Part shown: positions 8,233 to 15,890 of the stretch, piece after piece
How the letters are laid out: the number at the start of each line of letters is the position of its first letter
Numbering within the stretch: position 1 is the stretch's first letter
Origin: JAMXLJ01 sp036558745
GTDB taxonomy: Bacteria > Actinomycetota > Acidimicrobiia > IMCC26256 > JAMXLJ01
NCBI GenBank assembly: GCA_036558745.1
Contig: DATBEZ010000116.1
Span: forward strand, 31,106 to 95,105
DNA: 64,000 nt
Direction: 5' to 3'
Position numbers and translations under genes: made by a program
The notes under the pieces: generated by a model
The model's database searches: none
The model's input: the letters and a program-made list of their open reading frames with translations, nothing else
What the model was told of the DNA's origin: nothing

Positions 8233-10677
8233 CTAGCGACGCGCGTCGGGTGTGCGAGGGCGATCGTGTGCGTCGAGGACGACACCCTCGTCGCACAGCG
8301 CGTCGATCTCATCCCTCGACAGCCCCACTTCGGCCAGGATCTCGCGGCTGTGGTCACCGACGACGAGCGGAGGACGGTCGATCGTTCCCGGTGTCTCCGA
8401 GAAGTCGACGAGCACGCCGAACTGGTCGAGCCGCCCGACCAGCGGATGCTCGTAGGAGACGATCCAGCGCCGGGCCGCGAGCTCAGGGTCGTCGAAGAGA
8501 CCGAGCGCGTAGGTGTCCGACGAGATCTCACACGGGACGTCGTTGCCGTCGAGGAGCTCGAACCACTCGCTCGCGCTCCGTTCACGGAACGTCCGCTCCA
8601 GCATCGCGGCGAGCTGGTCGTCGGTGACGGTGGCCGCGAGCCCGTCGGTCCCGAGCGCCTTCACGCACCGCTCGCGGTGCTCGTCGGTGACGGCAGCGAG
8701 GCAGAGCCACCCGGCCGCGGTCTCGTAGAGCCGGTACCACGGGCCGAGCCCGAGCTGGGCCGCGTCGAGGTGTGGGCGCGGCGCGGGTGAACCGTCGGCC
8801 CGCGCCCACGCGTACGAGGTGTTCAGCAGGCACGCGTAGAGGATCGAGGTGTCCACGGCCTGGCCCACGCCGGTGCGCTCGCGGTGGTACAGCGCCTGGA
8901 TGATCCCGATCGCGCCCAGGAACCCGTTCCCGGTGTCGCCCATCGAGGTGAGGCTCCAGATCGGCCGGCCGCCCGCCGCGCAGCCGCCGTCCTCGTACTC
9001 GACGCCGGCGAGCGCCGCGCCGCTCTGGTCGTTGCCGGGCAGTCCGTCGCGGGGCCCGCGCTCGAACGCGCGCGTGTGGCAGTAGATCAACGCAGGGTTG
9101 ATACGGCGCAACGACTCGTCGTCGACACCGAGACGGCGAGCGGCGTCGTCGCGCATGTTGTGCATCACGACGTCGCTCCGGCGGACGAGCCGGTGCAGGA
9201 CGGCCAACCCGCGCGGATCCTTGAGGTTGACGGCCACGCTGCGCTTGCCTCGGTTGCACGAGAACGCGATGTGGTTCGCGTGCCAGTACCCGTCGTAGAG
9301 CGCGTTGACCTTCACGACGTCCGCGCCGAGGTCGGCGAGCACCTGGGCGCCGAACGGTCCCGCGACCGCGAGGCCGAGATCGAGCACCTTCACGCCGTCG
9401 AGCGGACCGCGGAGGCGTGCATTCGCGTGCGACGCGGTCGTCGCGGTGCTCGCGACGGCGCGCGCCTCGGCGCGGACCGCGTCCGTGTGCTCCCCCACCC
9501 GGGGTGCGGGACCGCGCACAATCGCGGAGGTCGCGTCGAGCCGGCAGGTCACGCCGACCTGGTGGATCGGTCCGAGCTCGGGATCGTCGACGACCGTCAC
9601 GCAGCCGTCGGCGATGAGCGTCGGATCGGTCAGCGCCTCTTCGGGCGATCGGACCGGTTGCACGACGACCCCGACCTCACTCCCGACGCGCACCCAGTCG
9701 TCGGCCGGGAACCGTCGGAACGCGGCGGCAAGCATCGGGTAGTAATGCAGGAGGACGACGAGCTCCTCGGGATCGGTGCCGATGCGGGTGGGATCGTCGC
9801 GAGGCGCAGCGGCGTGGTCGGGCACGCGGAGCTCGTCACCCGCGGATGCACCGAGCACGAACCGCGGGTTCGGCACCCAGTGGTGCACCCACCGGCCGTC
9901 GGCACACTCGAAGAGACCCTTGGGCGAGCGTGCGTCGGGGATCCATGTCGCGTAGTGCGGCGCGTCCGTCCGCTCGACCCGCTGCCGGCTTCCGAGACCG
10001 AGACACAGGACGCCCTGGAGGAGCGAGGTCTCCACCCACTGGCCGCGCCCCGTCAGCTCGCGCGCCCGCAATGCCGCAGTAACGCCACTCGTCGCGAGGA
10101 AGCACGCGGCGAGGCTGGGCCAGAACGAGGCCGGGAACAGCGGCCCGTCGCGCAGCGCCCCTTGCGGCGCGCCCTCGGGGACTTCGAGGTCGGGCAGGAG
10201 CGGCGGGCGATCTGCAAGCCGTTCGAGGGTGCCACCGACCCAGCCTCGTTGCTCCCAGTGCAGCCCCGTGCGCGCGGCGACGAGCGCGTCGTACGCGGGC
10301 CGGTGCGCGTCGCGCGTCCCACGGCCGTACCCGGTGATGGAGCAGTAGACGAGGCGCGGGTTGCGCGTCCGGAGCGTGTCGAAGTCGATGCCGAGTCCTT
10401 CGGTGACACCGGGGGCGTAGCTCTCGATGAGCACGTCGGCGCCGGCCGCGAGTGCGAGGAGCACGTCGCGGTCACTCCTCCGGTGCAGATCGAGGACCGC
10501 GCTGCGCTTGCCCCGGTGCCAGACGCGCGCGCCCGCCATGGCCCGGAACGGGTCGCCCCCGGGCGGCTCGATCTTGGTGACCTCGGCGCCGTGGTCGGCG
10601 AGGAGCATGCCGGTCATCGGGCCCGCGACGCCCCACGAGAGATCCAGGACCCGAACGCCGTCGAGCGCTCCGCTCAC
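8233..10677 (-). CDS. Tandem (double-domain) CaiB/BaiF family III CoA-transferase
   Basis: 814 residues, twice the family length. Domain 1 (about 1-395) starts LDGVRVLDLSWGVAGPMTG; domain 2 (about 415-814) starts LDGVKVLDLGLAVAGPFGAQ. Each has the family's IEPPGGDPF- or YCSITGYG-type segments. The catalytic aspartate of formyl-CoA transferase lies in a VDxS motif: domain 2 keeps it (AVDTSILYA), while domain 1 has WVETSLLQG, with glutamate at that place. So domain 2 is probably the working one. The family moves CoA between carboxylic acids. The GTG start overlaps the TetR-gene stop (GTGA); the frame is open to 10758 but that part lies within the TetR gene. Confidence 0.88.
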   Translation of the reverse strand: MSGALDGVRVLDLSWGVAGPMTGMLLADHGAEVTKIEPPGGDPFRAMAGARVWHRGKRSAVLDLHRRSDRDVLLALAAGADVLIESYAPGVTEGLGIDFDTLRTRNPRLVYCSITGYGRGTRDAHRPAYDALVAARTGLHWEQRGWVGGTLERLADRPPLLPDLEVPEGAPQGALRDGPLFPASFWPSLAACFLATSGVTAALRARELTGRGQWVETSLLQGVLCLGLGSRQRVERTDAPHYATWIPDARSPKGLFECADGRWVHHWVPNPRFVLGASAGDELRVPDHAAAPRDDPTRIGTDPEELVVLLHYYPMLAAAFRRFPADDWVRVGSEVGVVVQPVRSPEEALTDPTLIADGCVTVVDDPELGPIHQVGVTCRLDATSAIVRGPAPRVGEHTDAVRAEARAVASTATTASHANARLRGPLDGVKVLDLGLAVAGPFGAQVLADLGADVVKVNALYDGYWHANHIAFSCNRGKRSVAVNLKDPRGLAVLHRLVRRSDVVMHNMRDDAARRLGVDDESLRRINPALIYCHTRAFERGPRDGLPGNDQSGAALAGVEYEDGGCAAGGRPIWSLTSMGDTGNGFLGAIGIIQALYHRERTGVGQAVDTSILYACLLNTSYAWARADGSPAPRPHLDAAQLGLGPWYRLYETAAGWLCLAAVTDEHRERCVKALGTDGLAATVTDDQLAAMLERTFRERSASEWFELLDGNDVPCEISSDTYALGLFDDPELAARRWIVSYEHPLVGRLDQFGVLVDFSETPGTIDRPPLVVGDHSREILAEVGLSRDEIDALCDEGVVLDAHDRPRTPDARR

Positions 10678-11360
10678 GTCCCCGCTCCTGGCACCTTCGG
10701 CGCGCCTCGCTCGCTCACCTGCCCCTTCGCGCGCCGGCGCGCGGGCACCTCGGGCCACGAGCCCTCCTCGAGCGCGAGCCGGAACAGCTCCAGGATCTGG
10801 CGGTAGGTCTCGTCCTCGTCGCCACCGGGCTCGTAGAGGCCGACGGCCTCACCGGTCGAGAAGCCGCGCAGGGTCGCGCTGAACACCCGGTGCGCGTGCT
10901 CCACCTGGCGGTCGTCGAGGCCGTAGGAACGCAACGTCGCGCGCAGCGGCTCGCTCATGTGCACGGTCGCGGCCACGAAGTCGGGATCGTCGCGCGACCG
11001 GTACGTCAGGAGCGCCTCGCCGCGACCGGGATGCTCGCGCGGATACGTGCGGTAGACATCGGCGATGGCGACGAGCGCGTCGTCGCGGGACCGACCCAGC
11101 GCGGCTGTCCACAGCAGCGCGGCCATCTCCCCCGCCGCGAGCAGGGCCACCTCGCGACGCAGCGCGTCGACGCTGTCGACGTGCGAGTACATCGAGGTGA
11201 CGTGGCGATGCAGCTCCCGGGCGACGCGCGAGAGCGTCACTGCGCTCCATCCGTCGCGATCGGCGATGTCGGCCGCCGTGCGTACGACGGTGCCGACGTC
11301 GAGCGGCTGCTGCGACCGCGTCGCGTGCGGCTGCGACGAGCGCGCACGCTTGGGGGGCAT
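10674..11360 (-). CDS. TetR-family transcriptional regulator
   Basis: 228 residues from the ATG at 11360 (MPPKRARSS). The N-terminal DNA-binding domain is visible at about residues 20-65: VVRTAADIADRDGWSAVTLS followed by RVARELHRHVTSMYSHVDS. The C-terminal ligand domain is of the type with conserved HxxP and a GFSTGEAVGL segment near the end. It sits inside the catabolic operon, between the amidohydrolase (26 bp upstream) and the CoA-transferase (GTGA overlap), so it probably autoregulates the operon. The paired CCTTAGG sites ahead of the amidohydrolase are candidate targets. A start at 11390 is possible but overlaps the amidohydrolase end. Confidence 0.87.
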   Translation of the reverse strand: MPPKRARSSQPHATRSQQPLDVGTVVRTAADIADRDGWSAVTLSRVARELHRHVTSMYSHVDSVDALRREVALLAAGEMAALLWTAALGRSRDDALVAIADVYRTYPREHPGRGEALLTYRSRDDPDFVAATVHMSEPLRATLRSYGLDDRQVEHAHRVFSATLRGFSTGEAVGLYEPGGDEDETYRQILELFRLALEEGSWPEVPARRRAKGQVSERGAPKVPGAGT

Positions 11361-11386
11361 GTCTCGAACGTACTGCACCCGGCGGG

Positions 11387-12460
11387 TCACAACTTCCAGA
11401 GCCGCGCCGCGTTGCCCGCGACCATCAGCGCGCGCTCCTCAGCGGGGATGCCCTCGAACTGCTCGTCGACAAGCTCCCGCGAGCGCGGCCAGCTCGAGAC
11501 GGGATGGGGATAGTCGGTGGACCAGAGGATGCTCTCGACGCCGATTCGGTGACGCAGCAGCTGCAGCCCGTCGGGCTCGTCGATGAACGTCAGCGAGATG
11601 TTGCGGTGGAAGTAGAAGCTCGGCAGCTCGGTGATCGCGGGGAAGTCGTATTTCTGGCGGGTTGCCATGTCGTCGACGATCCAGAGGTACCACGCGACCC
11701 AGCCGAGGCCCGGTTCCACGAACACCACGTGCAGCTCGGGGAAGCGCTCCAGCACGCCGGTCATCATCCACATGCCGAGCGCCTCACCCGCGGAGAGCCC
11801 GGTCATCGGCACCATCACACCGTTCTGCGGCGTGGGGTCGCGGCGGGTCAGGTCGTCGAGCGCGGTGTTGAGACCGATGTGGCAGCAGATCGGAAGCTCG
11901 ACCTCCTGCACCGCGGACCACAGCGGGTCGTAGCGCTCGTGGAAGTAGTCGGGCAGGCCGAGCTCGGCCGGGAACACCGGCAGCTGCAGCGACTTGCACC
12001 CCGCCGCGGTCACGCGGCACACCTCGTCGACGGCGGCGTCGACGTCGTGGATCGGGATCTGGCACGACACCACGAGTCGCTTCGGATCCGCGGACGCGAA
12101 CGCAAGCATCGCGTCGTTGAACGCGCGGGTCGCCTCACGCCAGCCATCGTCGAGCAGGTAGAGGTAGCGGTACGCGCTCACCTCGCAGTAGACGACCTCG
12201 GCGTCGACGCCGTCGGTGTCCATGTCCTCGAGTCGCGCGTGCGGATCGCTGTGGCCGGGACGGCCGAACGCGGGATGGTCGTAGCGCTGCATGGCCGACG
12301 CGTTCGCCTTGCCCGCGCCACTCGCCATCACGCGCGACTGGAACGCCTCGACGGCGCGGTCGTAGTCGGCGTGGTGCCTCGCCGCGAGATGGCTCTTGAT
12401 CTCCTCGTGCGACAGGCGCACGTGCGAGTCCGCCGAGACGAGGCGCTCCGCGACCGTCAT
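11387..12460 (-). CDS. Amidohydrolase-2 family metal-dependent hydrolase/decarboxylase
   Basis: 357 residues, typical of the ACMS-decarboxylase/amidohydrolase-2 group. The N-terminus has SADSHVRLS (in place of the usual DxH metal motif), the middle ICCHIGLN supplies a metal-binding histidine, and the C-terminus has WSTDYPHPVSSWP with the catalytic aspartate and then NAARLWKL. Members decarboxylate or hydrolyse aromatic and acyl substrates. It is the first gene of the catabolic operon ending at 6672. AGGTGGG lies just upstream of the ATG. The substrate cannot be predicted. Confidence 0.87.
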   Translation of the reverse strand: MTVAERLVSADSHVRLSHEEIKSHLAARHHADYDRAVEAFQSRVMASGAGKANASAMQRYDHPAFGRPGHSDPHARLEDMDTDGVDAEVVYCEVSAYRYLYLLDDGWREATRAFNDAMLAFASADPKRLVVSCQIPIHDVDAAVDEVCRVTAAGCKSLQLPVFPAELGLPDYFHERYDPLWSAVQEVELPICCHIGLNTALDDLTRRDPTPQNGVMVPMTGLSAGEALGMWMMTGVLERFPELHVVFVEPGLGWVAWYLWIVDDMATRQKYDFPAITELPSFYFHRNISLTFIDEPDGLQLLRHRIGVESILWSTDYPHPVSSWPRSRELVDEQFEGIPAEERALMVAGNAARLWKL

Positions 12461-12478
12461 GACCCACCTCCACCAAAA

Positions 12479-12517
12479 CCCTTAGGGGCTCTGCGCTCGA
12501 CCTTAGGTTAGCCCCTG
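12479..12517. promoter_or_regulatory. Putative operator: two CCTTAGG copies 21 bp apart within a GGGGCT/AGCCCC inverted repeat
   Basis: Upstream of the amidohydrolase start, CCTTAGG occurs at 12480-12486 and again at 12501-12507, exactly 21 bp (two helical turns) apart on the same face. The pair is also flanked by AGGGGCT and AGCCCCT as an inverted repeat. This is the layout expected for cooperative binding of a dimeric regulator, most simply the TetR protein encoded in the operon. No experimental or database support is available here. Confidence 0.5.
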
Positions 12518-12542
12518 ACGATCGGGACGCAAGGCCCGGCGG

Positions 12543-12827
12543 TCAGCTCGGGAGGCGCTCACGCAACAGACGCCCGGCCCGGGCCACGATCCGGCGGTCG
12601 GAGCCGGCCAGCTCCTCGCACCAGGCCGCGAGCTCGTCGTCTCCCGCGGCGCGCGCGTCGAGGGCGAAGGCGGTGTAGCGGACGACGTCCTCGGCCGCCT
12701 GCTGCAGGAGCAGCACGAGGTCGTATACGTGGTCCGGCAGGCCCGTCGGCGTGCCCGTCGCCGCCGCGGCGCGTGTGCCCGCGTGGTCGCCGCTTGCGGG
12801 CGTCTGGTCGTGTGTCGTCTCGGTCAC
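12543..12827 (-). CDS. Small helical protein of unknown function
   Basis: 94 residues from a GTG at 12827 placed by a GAGGAGGCCTCC ribosome site. The first 28 residues are a Thr/Ala/Gly-rich linker (VTETTHDQTPASG); the rest (LPDHVYDLVLLLQQAAEDVV onward) forms amphipathic helices with no motif I recognise. The longer open frame to 13133 is antisense-like and lacks a ribosome site. It precedes nothing obvious on its strand; the next gene upstream is 82 bp away. Confidence 0.6.
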   Translation of the reverse strand: MTETTHDQTPASGDHAGTRAAAATGTPTGLPDHVYDLVLLLQQAAEDVVRYTAFALDARAAGDDELAAWCEELAGSDRRIVARAGRLLRERLPS

Positions 12828-12909
12828 GGAGGCCTCCTCGTCCGACCCGATTCCGCCGGATACCCGACCGTCCGCGCGACCAACCCCGGCGGCGCTACGA
12901 GAGTGGGGG

Positions 12910-13338
12910 CTACGAGCCGTCGTGCGCGACCACGACCGCGTAGGAGCCGAGCCCGAGCAGACGCTCGCCCGGGATCGATCCCTCGGTCGTCGTGATCTCG
13001 CGCACGCGGCCGTCGTCGTCGACCGTGACGTCGACGACGACGCCGACCTCGATGCCCTGGTCCGAGAGCACGCGCTTGTCGAGCGGATCGCGCGCACCGT
13101 CGACGTCGCGGCTCTCGTCGTCGGTCGACGCACGCGAGCTCTGCACGACGAGTGCGTCGGGCCCGAGCGCGGCCTGGGCCCAATCGACGAACGAAGCCTT
13201 GCGGCCGTGCCCGACGACGAGCCCGACGACGGCTCGGCTCGACGCGTCGACGACCGTATGGCGCAGCTCGCCGAGGCGCTCCGCGCTCTCGCGATCGATC
13301 GCGGGCTTGCCCATCGTCTCGCGCAGACCGACCGTCAT
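12910..13338 (-). CDS. PRC-barrel-like protein, small
   Basis: 142 residues from the ATG at 13338. It is composed of short strands with IDRESAERLGELRHTVVDAS, AVVGLVVGHGRKASFVDW and a C-terminal VDDDGRVREITTTEGSIPGE, the pattern of PRC-barrel or YlmC-type domains. Function in such stand-alone proteins is poorly known; some bind ribosomal or cell-division partners. The ATG overlaps the stop of the next PRC-barrel gene (ATGA), so the two are coupled and may interact. Confidence 0.65.
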   Translation of the reverse strand: MTVGLRETMGKPAIDRESAERLGELRHTVVDASSRAVVGLVVGHGRKASFVDWAQAALGPDALVVQSSRASTDDESRDVDGARDPLDKRVLSDQGIEVGVVVDVTVDDDGRVREITTTEGSIPGERLLGLGSYAVVVAHDGS

Positions 13339-13889
13339 ACCTGCTCCCGGAACCGGTCGATGGCGAGGGCGAACCCGCTCAGGTCGTGACTCACGTACTG
13401 CTCGAAGTGATCGGGGACGAGCAGCGCGTCGCCGGAGACCGCGAGCTGGGCCGGGCGCGGGACGTACCACGGCTCCTTGACGTCCTCGCGACGGAGCTCG
13501 TAGCCCACGATCACTCCACGCCCGCCGACGGCGAGCACGAGGTCCGACACCGTTCCCAGCTGCACGCCGCCCTCGGTGATCACCGCGTCGCCGAGCACGT
13601 TGCGATCGCTCGGCGGGCGCGCGACCTCGTCGGGCGCGTCGCCCGGTGCGGTCAGGGTCGACTCGTCCTCGATCATGACGGCGGCCGGGCCGATCGCGCC
13701 CACCGACGCCGCTGGCAGCACCGCCTTCATCCGTCCGCGCAGGAAGCCGCGCTTGTTCAACGTGAAGCCGAGCAACGACCCTTCGTCGGCCGCGTAGATC
13801 ACGTCACGGATCTCGGCGACGTCCTCTCCGCCGCGGACCGTCACGACGGGGAGGCCGATCACCTCGGACGTGCGCATGTAGCGAGTCAC
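13335..13889 (-). CDS. PRC-barrel domain protein
   Basis: 184 residues from a GTG at 13889 (an internal ATG four codons on, MRTSEVIGLPVV, is the alternative). Two PRC-barrel-type units are seen: MRTSEVIGLPVVTVRGGEDV near the start, and VLGDAVITEGGVQLGTVSDL in the second half, followed by RREDVKEPWYVPRPAQL. The GTG overlaps the TGA of the small membrane protein by GTGA, and its own stop overlaps the start at 13338. The three genes therefore form one coupled unit of unknown function. Confidence 0.75.
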   Translation of the reverse strand: MTRYMRTSEVIGLPVVTVRGGEDVAEIRDVIYAADEGSLLGFTLNKRGFLRGRMKAVLPAASVGAIGPAAVMIEDESTLTAPGDAPDEVARPPSDRNVLGDAVITEGGVQLGTVSDLVLAVGGRGVIVGYELRREDVKEPWYVPRPAQLAVSGDALLVPDHFEQYVSHDLSGFALAIDRFREQV

Positions 13890-14023
13890 GGCTCGTCCCG
13901 TCGTGAGCGTCGCGGGCGCGACGGGGCCGCGATGACCCCACCGGTGCGCCGCCGCCGCTGCAGGAGGAGCGCGAGCACGATGACGATGATCGCGATCACG
14001 ACGACGAGGACGAGCCAGCTCAC
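13886..14023 (-). CDS. Small single-pass membrane protein
   Basis: 45 residues from a GTG at 14023. A single hydrophobic helix (VSWLVLVVVIAIIVIVLALL) is followed by a strongly basic tail (LQRRRRTGG, RPRRSRRDEP), so the tail should be cytoplasmic. It is coupled by GTGA to the PRC-barrel gene. It could anchor the PRC proteins at the membrane. The ribosome site is weak, and the frame is open further upstream, so the start is uncertain. Confidence 0.5.
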   Translation of the reverse strand: MSWLVLVVVIAIIVIVLALLLQRRRRTGGVIAAPSRPRRSRRDEP

Positions 14024-14113
14024 GACGCGATCTGTGCCCTGGCCGGCGGCGCCCGAAACGGGCCGGACCCGCGACCGTTTCGTGCCCGCGCGTGGTGGGA
14101 ATGCCAGGCCCCG

Positions 14114-15199
14114 ATGGCGCAGCTCGAACCGACGGTCGACGAGATCCCACCCGAGCTCACGTACTGCTCGGACGACGGCCCCGGACTGCGTCGCCGGCGG
14201 GCCGGCCGCGGCTTCACATACGTGGGCACGAACGGCAAGAAGGTCACGGACGACGCGACGCTGGCCCGGATCAAGGGGCTCGCGATCCCGCCCGCCTGGA
14301 CCGACGTGTGGATCGCTCCCCACGACGATTGCCACATGCAGGCCACCGGCCGCGACGCCCGCGGGCGCAAGCAGTACCGGTACCACCCGGCGTGGACGGC
14401 GTGGCGCGACGAGGTGAAGTACGACCGGCTCGTCGAGTTCGGTGAGACGCTCCCCAGGATCCGGCGCCGGGTGGTCGCGGACCTCGCGCTACCGGGCCTG
14501 CCACGCGACAAGGTGCTGGCGACGATCGTCCACCTCCTCGAGACCACGCTCGTGCGCGTCGGCAACGAGGAGTACGCGAAGGCCAACGAATCCTTCGGCC
14601 TCACGACCCTGCGCAGCCGGCACGTCCGCGTGGACGGGTCGAACCTGCGGCTGGCGTTCAAGGCGAAGAGCGGGAAGCAGCAGTCGGTCCGGGTGCACGA
14701 TCGCCGGATGGCGCGCGTCGTGAAGCAGCTGCAGGACCTTCCCGGCCAGCAGCTGTTCCAGTACGAGGAGGGCGGGGGGCCACACCATGTCACCTCGGGC
14801 GACGTGAACGCGTACCTCCGCGAGGTCGCGGGCTGCGACTTCACCGCGAAGGACTTCCGGACGTGGATGGGCACGCTCCTGGCCGCGACCGTGCTCGCCA
14901 ACCACGAGCCGGTGGACGGCGACCGCGCCGCGCGCCGCGAGGCCGCAGCCGCGATCGAGCTCGTCGCGTCACGGCTCAACAACACGCGCGCGGTCTGCCA
15001 GCGCTCCTACGTCCACCCGCAGGTCGTCGACCTCTTCGTCGACGGTGAGCTGCAGTCGCTGTGGGCCTCGGGGCCGTCGCGCGACGGGCGCTGGGTCGTC
15101 GCCGAGGAGCGCAAGCTGCTCGCGGTGTTGCGCGAGACCCGTCGCCGCGCTCGCCGCGCCCGCAAGCACGAGGCCCGCACCCTCGCGAAGGCGGCCTGA
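14114..15199 (+). CDS. DNA topoisomerase IB (poxvirus type)
   Basis: 361 residues, the usual size of bacterial topoisomerase IB. The N-terminal domain has GFTYVGTNGKKVTDDATLAR and IPPAWTDVWIAP. The catalytic domain has YAKANESFGLTTLRSRHV, KDFRTWMGTLLAA, and the active-site segment RAVCQRSYVHPQVVDLF with the tyrosine nucleophile at about residue 299. The enzyme relaxes supercoils by a 3'-phosphotyrosine intermediate. It is divergent from the PRC-barrel genes and is followed by a hairpin and the DUF1360 gene. Confidence 0.93.
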   Translation: MAQLEPTVDEIPPELTYCSDDGPGLRRRRAGRGFTYVGTNGKKVTDDATLARIKGLAIPPAWTDVWIAPHDDCHMQATGRDARGRKQYRYHPAWTAWRDEVKYDRLVEFGETLPRIRRRVVADLALPGLPRDKVLATIVHLLETTLVRVGNEEYAKANESFGLTTLRSRHVRVDGSNLRLAFKAKSGKQQSVRVHDRRMARVVKQLQDLPGQQLFQYEEGGGPHHVTSGDVNAYLREVAGCDFTAKDFRTWMGTLLAATVLANHEPVDGDRAARREAAAAIELVASRLNNTRAVCQRSYVHPQVVDLFVDGELQSLWASGPSRDGRWVVAEERKLLAVLRETRRRARRARKHEARTLAKAA

Positions 15200-15230
15200 T
15201 CGGGCTCCCCGCCTTCGACGGTGTCGGGGT

Positions 15231-15251
15231 CGCGCGGTTCGAACCCGCGCG
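15231..15251 (+). terminator. Possible hairpin after the topoisomerase gene
   Basis: CGCGCGG and CCGCGCG arms surround a TTCGAA core, with one bulged base, 31 bp after the topoisomerase stop. No T tract follows, so its role as a terminator is only suggested. The core resembles a tRNA T-loop, but the rest of a tRNA is missing on either strand. Confidence 0.3.
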
Positions 15252-15308
15252 TTCCAGGCACCGCCGCGGCGGCGAATCGAACGAGAGATCGAACGGGAGA
15301 AAGGCACC

Positions 15309-15854
15309 ATGAGCCAGCAGCGGACGCCGAGCACACCGCGACGCATCGCCGGCGAGGTCGCCGCGCACGTCGCAGCCGAGGAGCACGCGTACGCGGCGGG
15401 AACCCCGCGGCCGCTCGGGGGCTACGCGGCGCTGCTGTCCGCGTACGGGACCGGTGTCGGCGCGCTGGCGTGGGCGATCCGCCGGCACGGGGCGCTCCCC
15501 GAACGGGTGCCCGCGGGTGACCTCGCGCTGATCACGGTCGCGACGCACAAGCTCGCCCGGCTCGTCACGAAGGACTCTGTGACCGCGGTCGTGCGGGCCC
15601 CGTTCACGCGCTTCGACGAGCCGATCGGCGAGGGCGAGGTGAACGAGGAGGTGCGCGGGTCGGGCATGCGGCATGCCACCGGCGAGCTGCTGACGTGTCC
15701 CTTCTGCTTCGCGCAGTGGATCGCAACGGGCTTCATCGGCGCGTACGTGCTCGCGCCGCGCGCGACGCGCCTCGTCGCGTCCGTCTTCGCCGTGCTGGCT
15801 GGGAGCGACGCGCTCCAATTCGGGTACAGCGCGCTCCGCAAGCTCGAAGGCTGA
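15309..15854 (+). CDS. DUF1360 family membrane-associated protein
   Basis: 181 residues from the ATG at 15309, preceded by GGGAGAAAGG. The family features are present: LALITVATHKLARLVTKDSV, TAVVRAPFTRFDEP, the CPFCFAQW cysteine motif near residue 125, and hydrophobic segments at about 37-58, 130-150 and a C-terminal helix. Function is unknown; DUF1360 proteins occur in spore-formers and actinobacteria. The open frame extends upstream to 15045 but that is the topoisomerase gene in another frame. Confidence 0.82.
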   Translation: MSQQRTPSTPRRIAGEVAAHVAAEEHAYAAGTPRPLGGYAALLSAYGTGVGALAWAIRRHGALPERVPAGDLALITVATHKLARLVTKDSVTAVVRAPFTRFDEPIGEGEVNEEVRGSGMRHATGELLTCPFCFAQWIATGFIGAYVLAPRATRLVASVFAVLAGSDALQFGYSALRKLEG

Positions 15855-15890
15855 GCAGGCGACACGCGGGGCGCGTACCGTGTCTCGCGT

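Noticed and set aside
15231..15251. A tRNA-like T-loop sequence (GGTTCGAACC)
   Set aside because: Only the T-arm-like part is present; no anticodon arm or acceptor stem can be folded around it on either strand.
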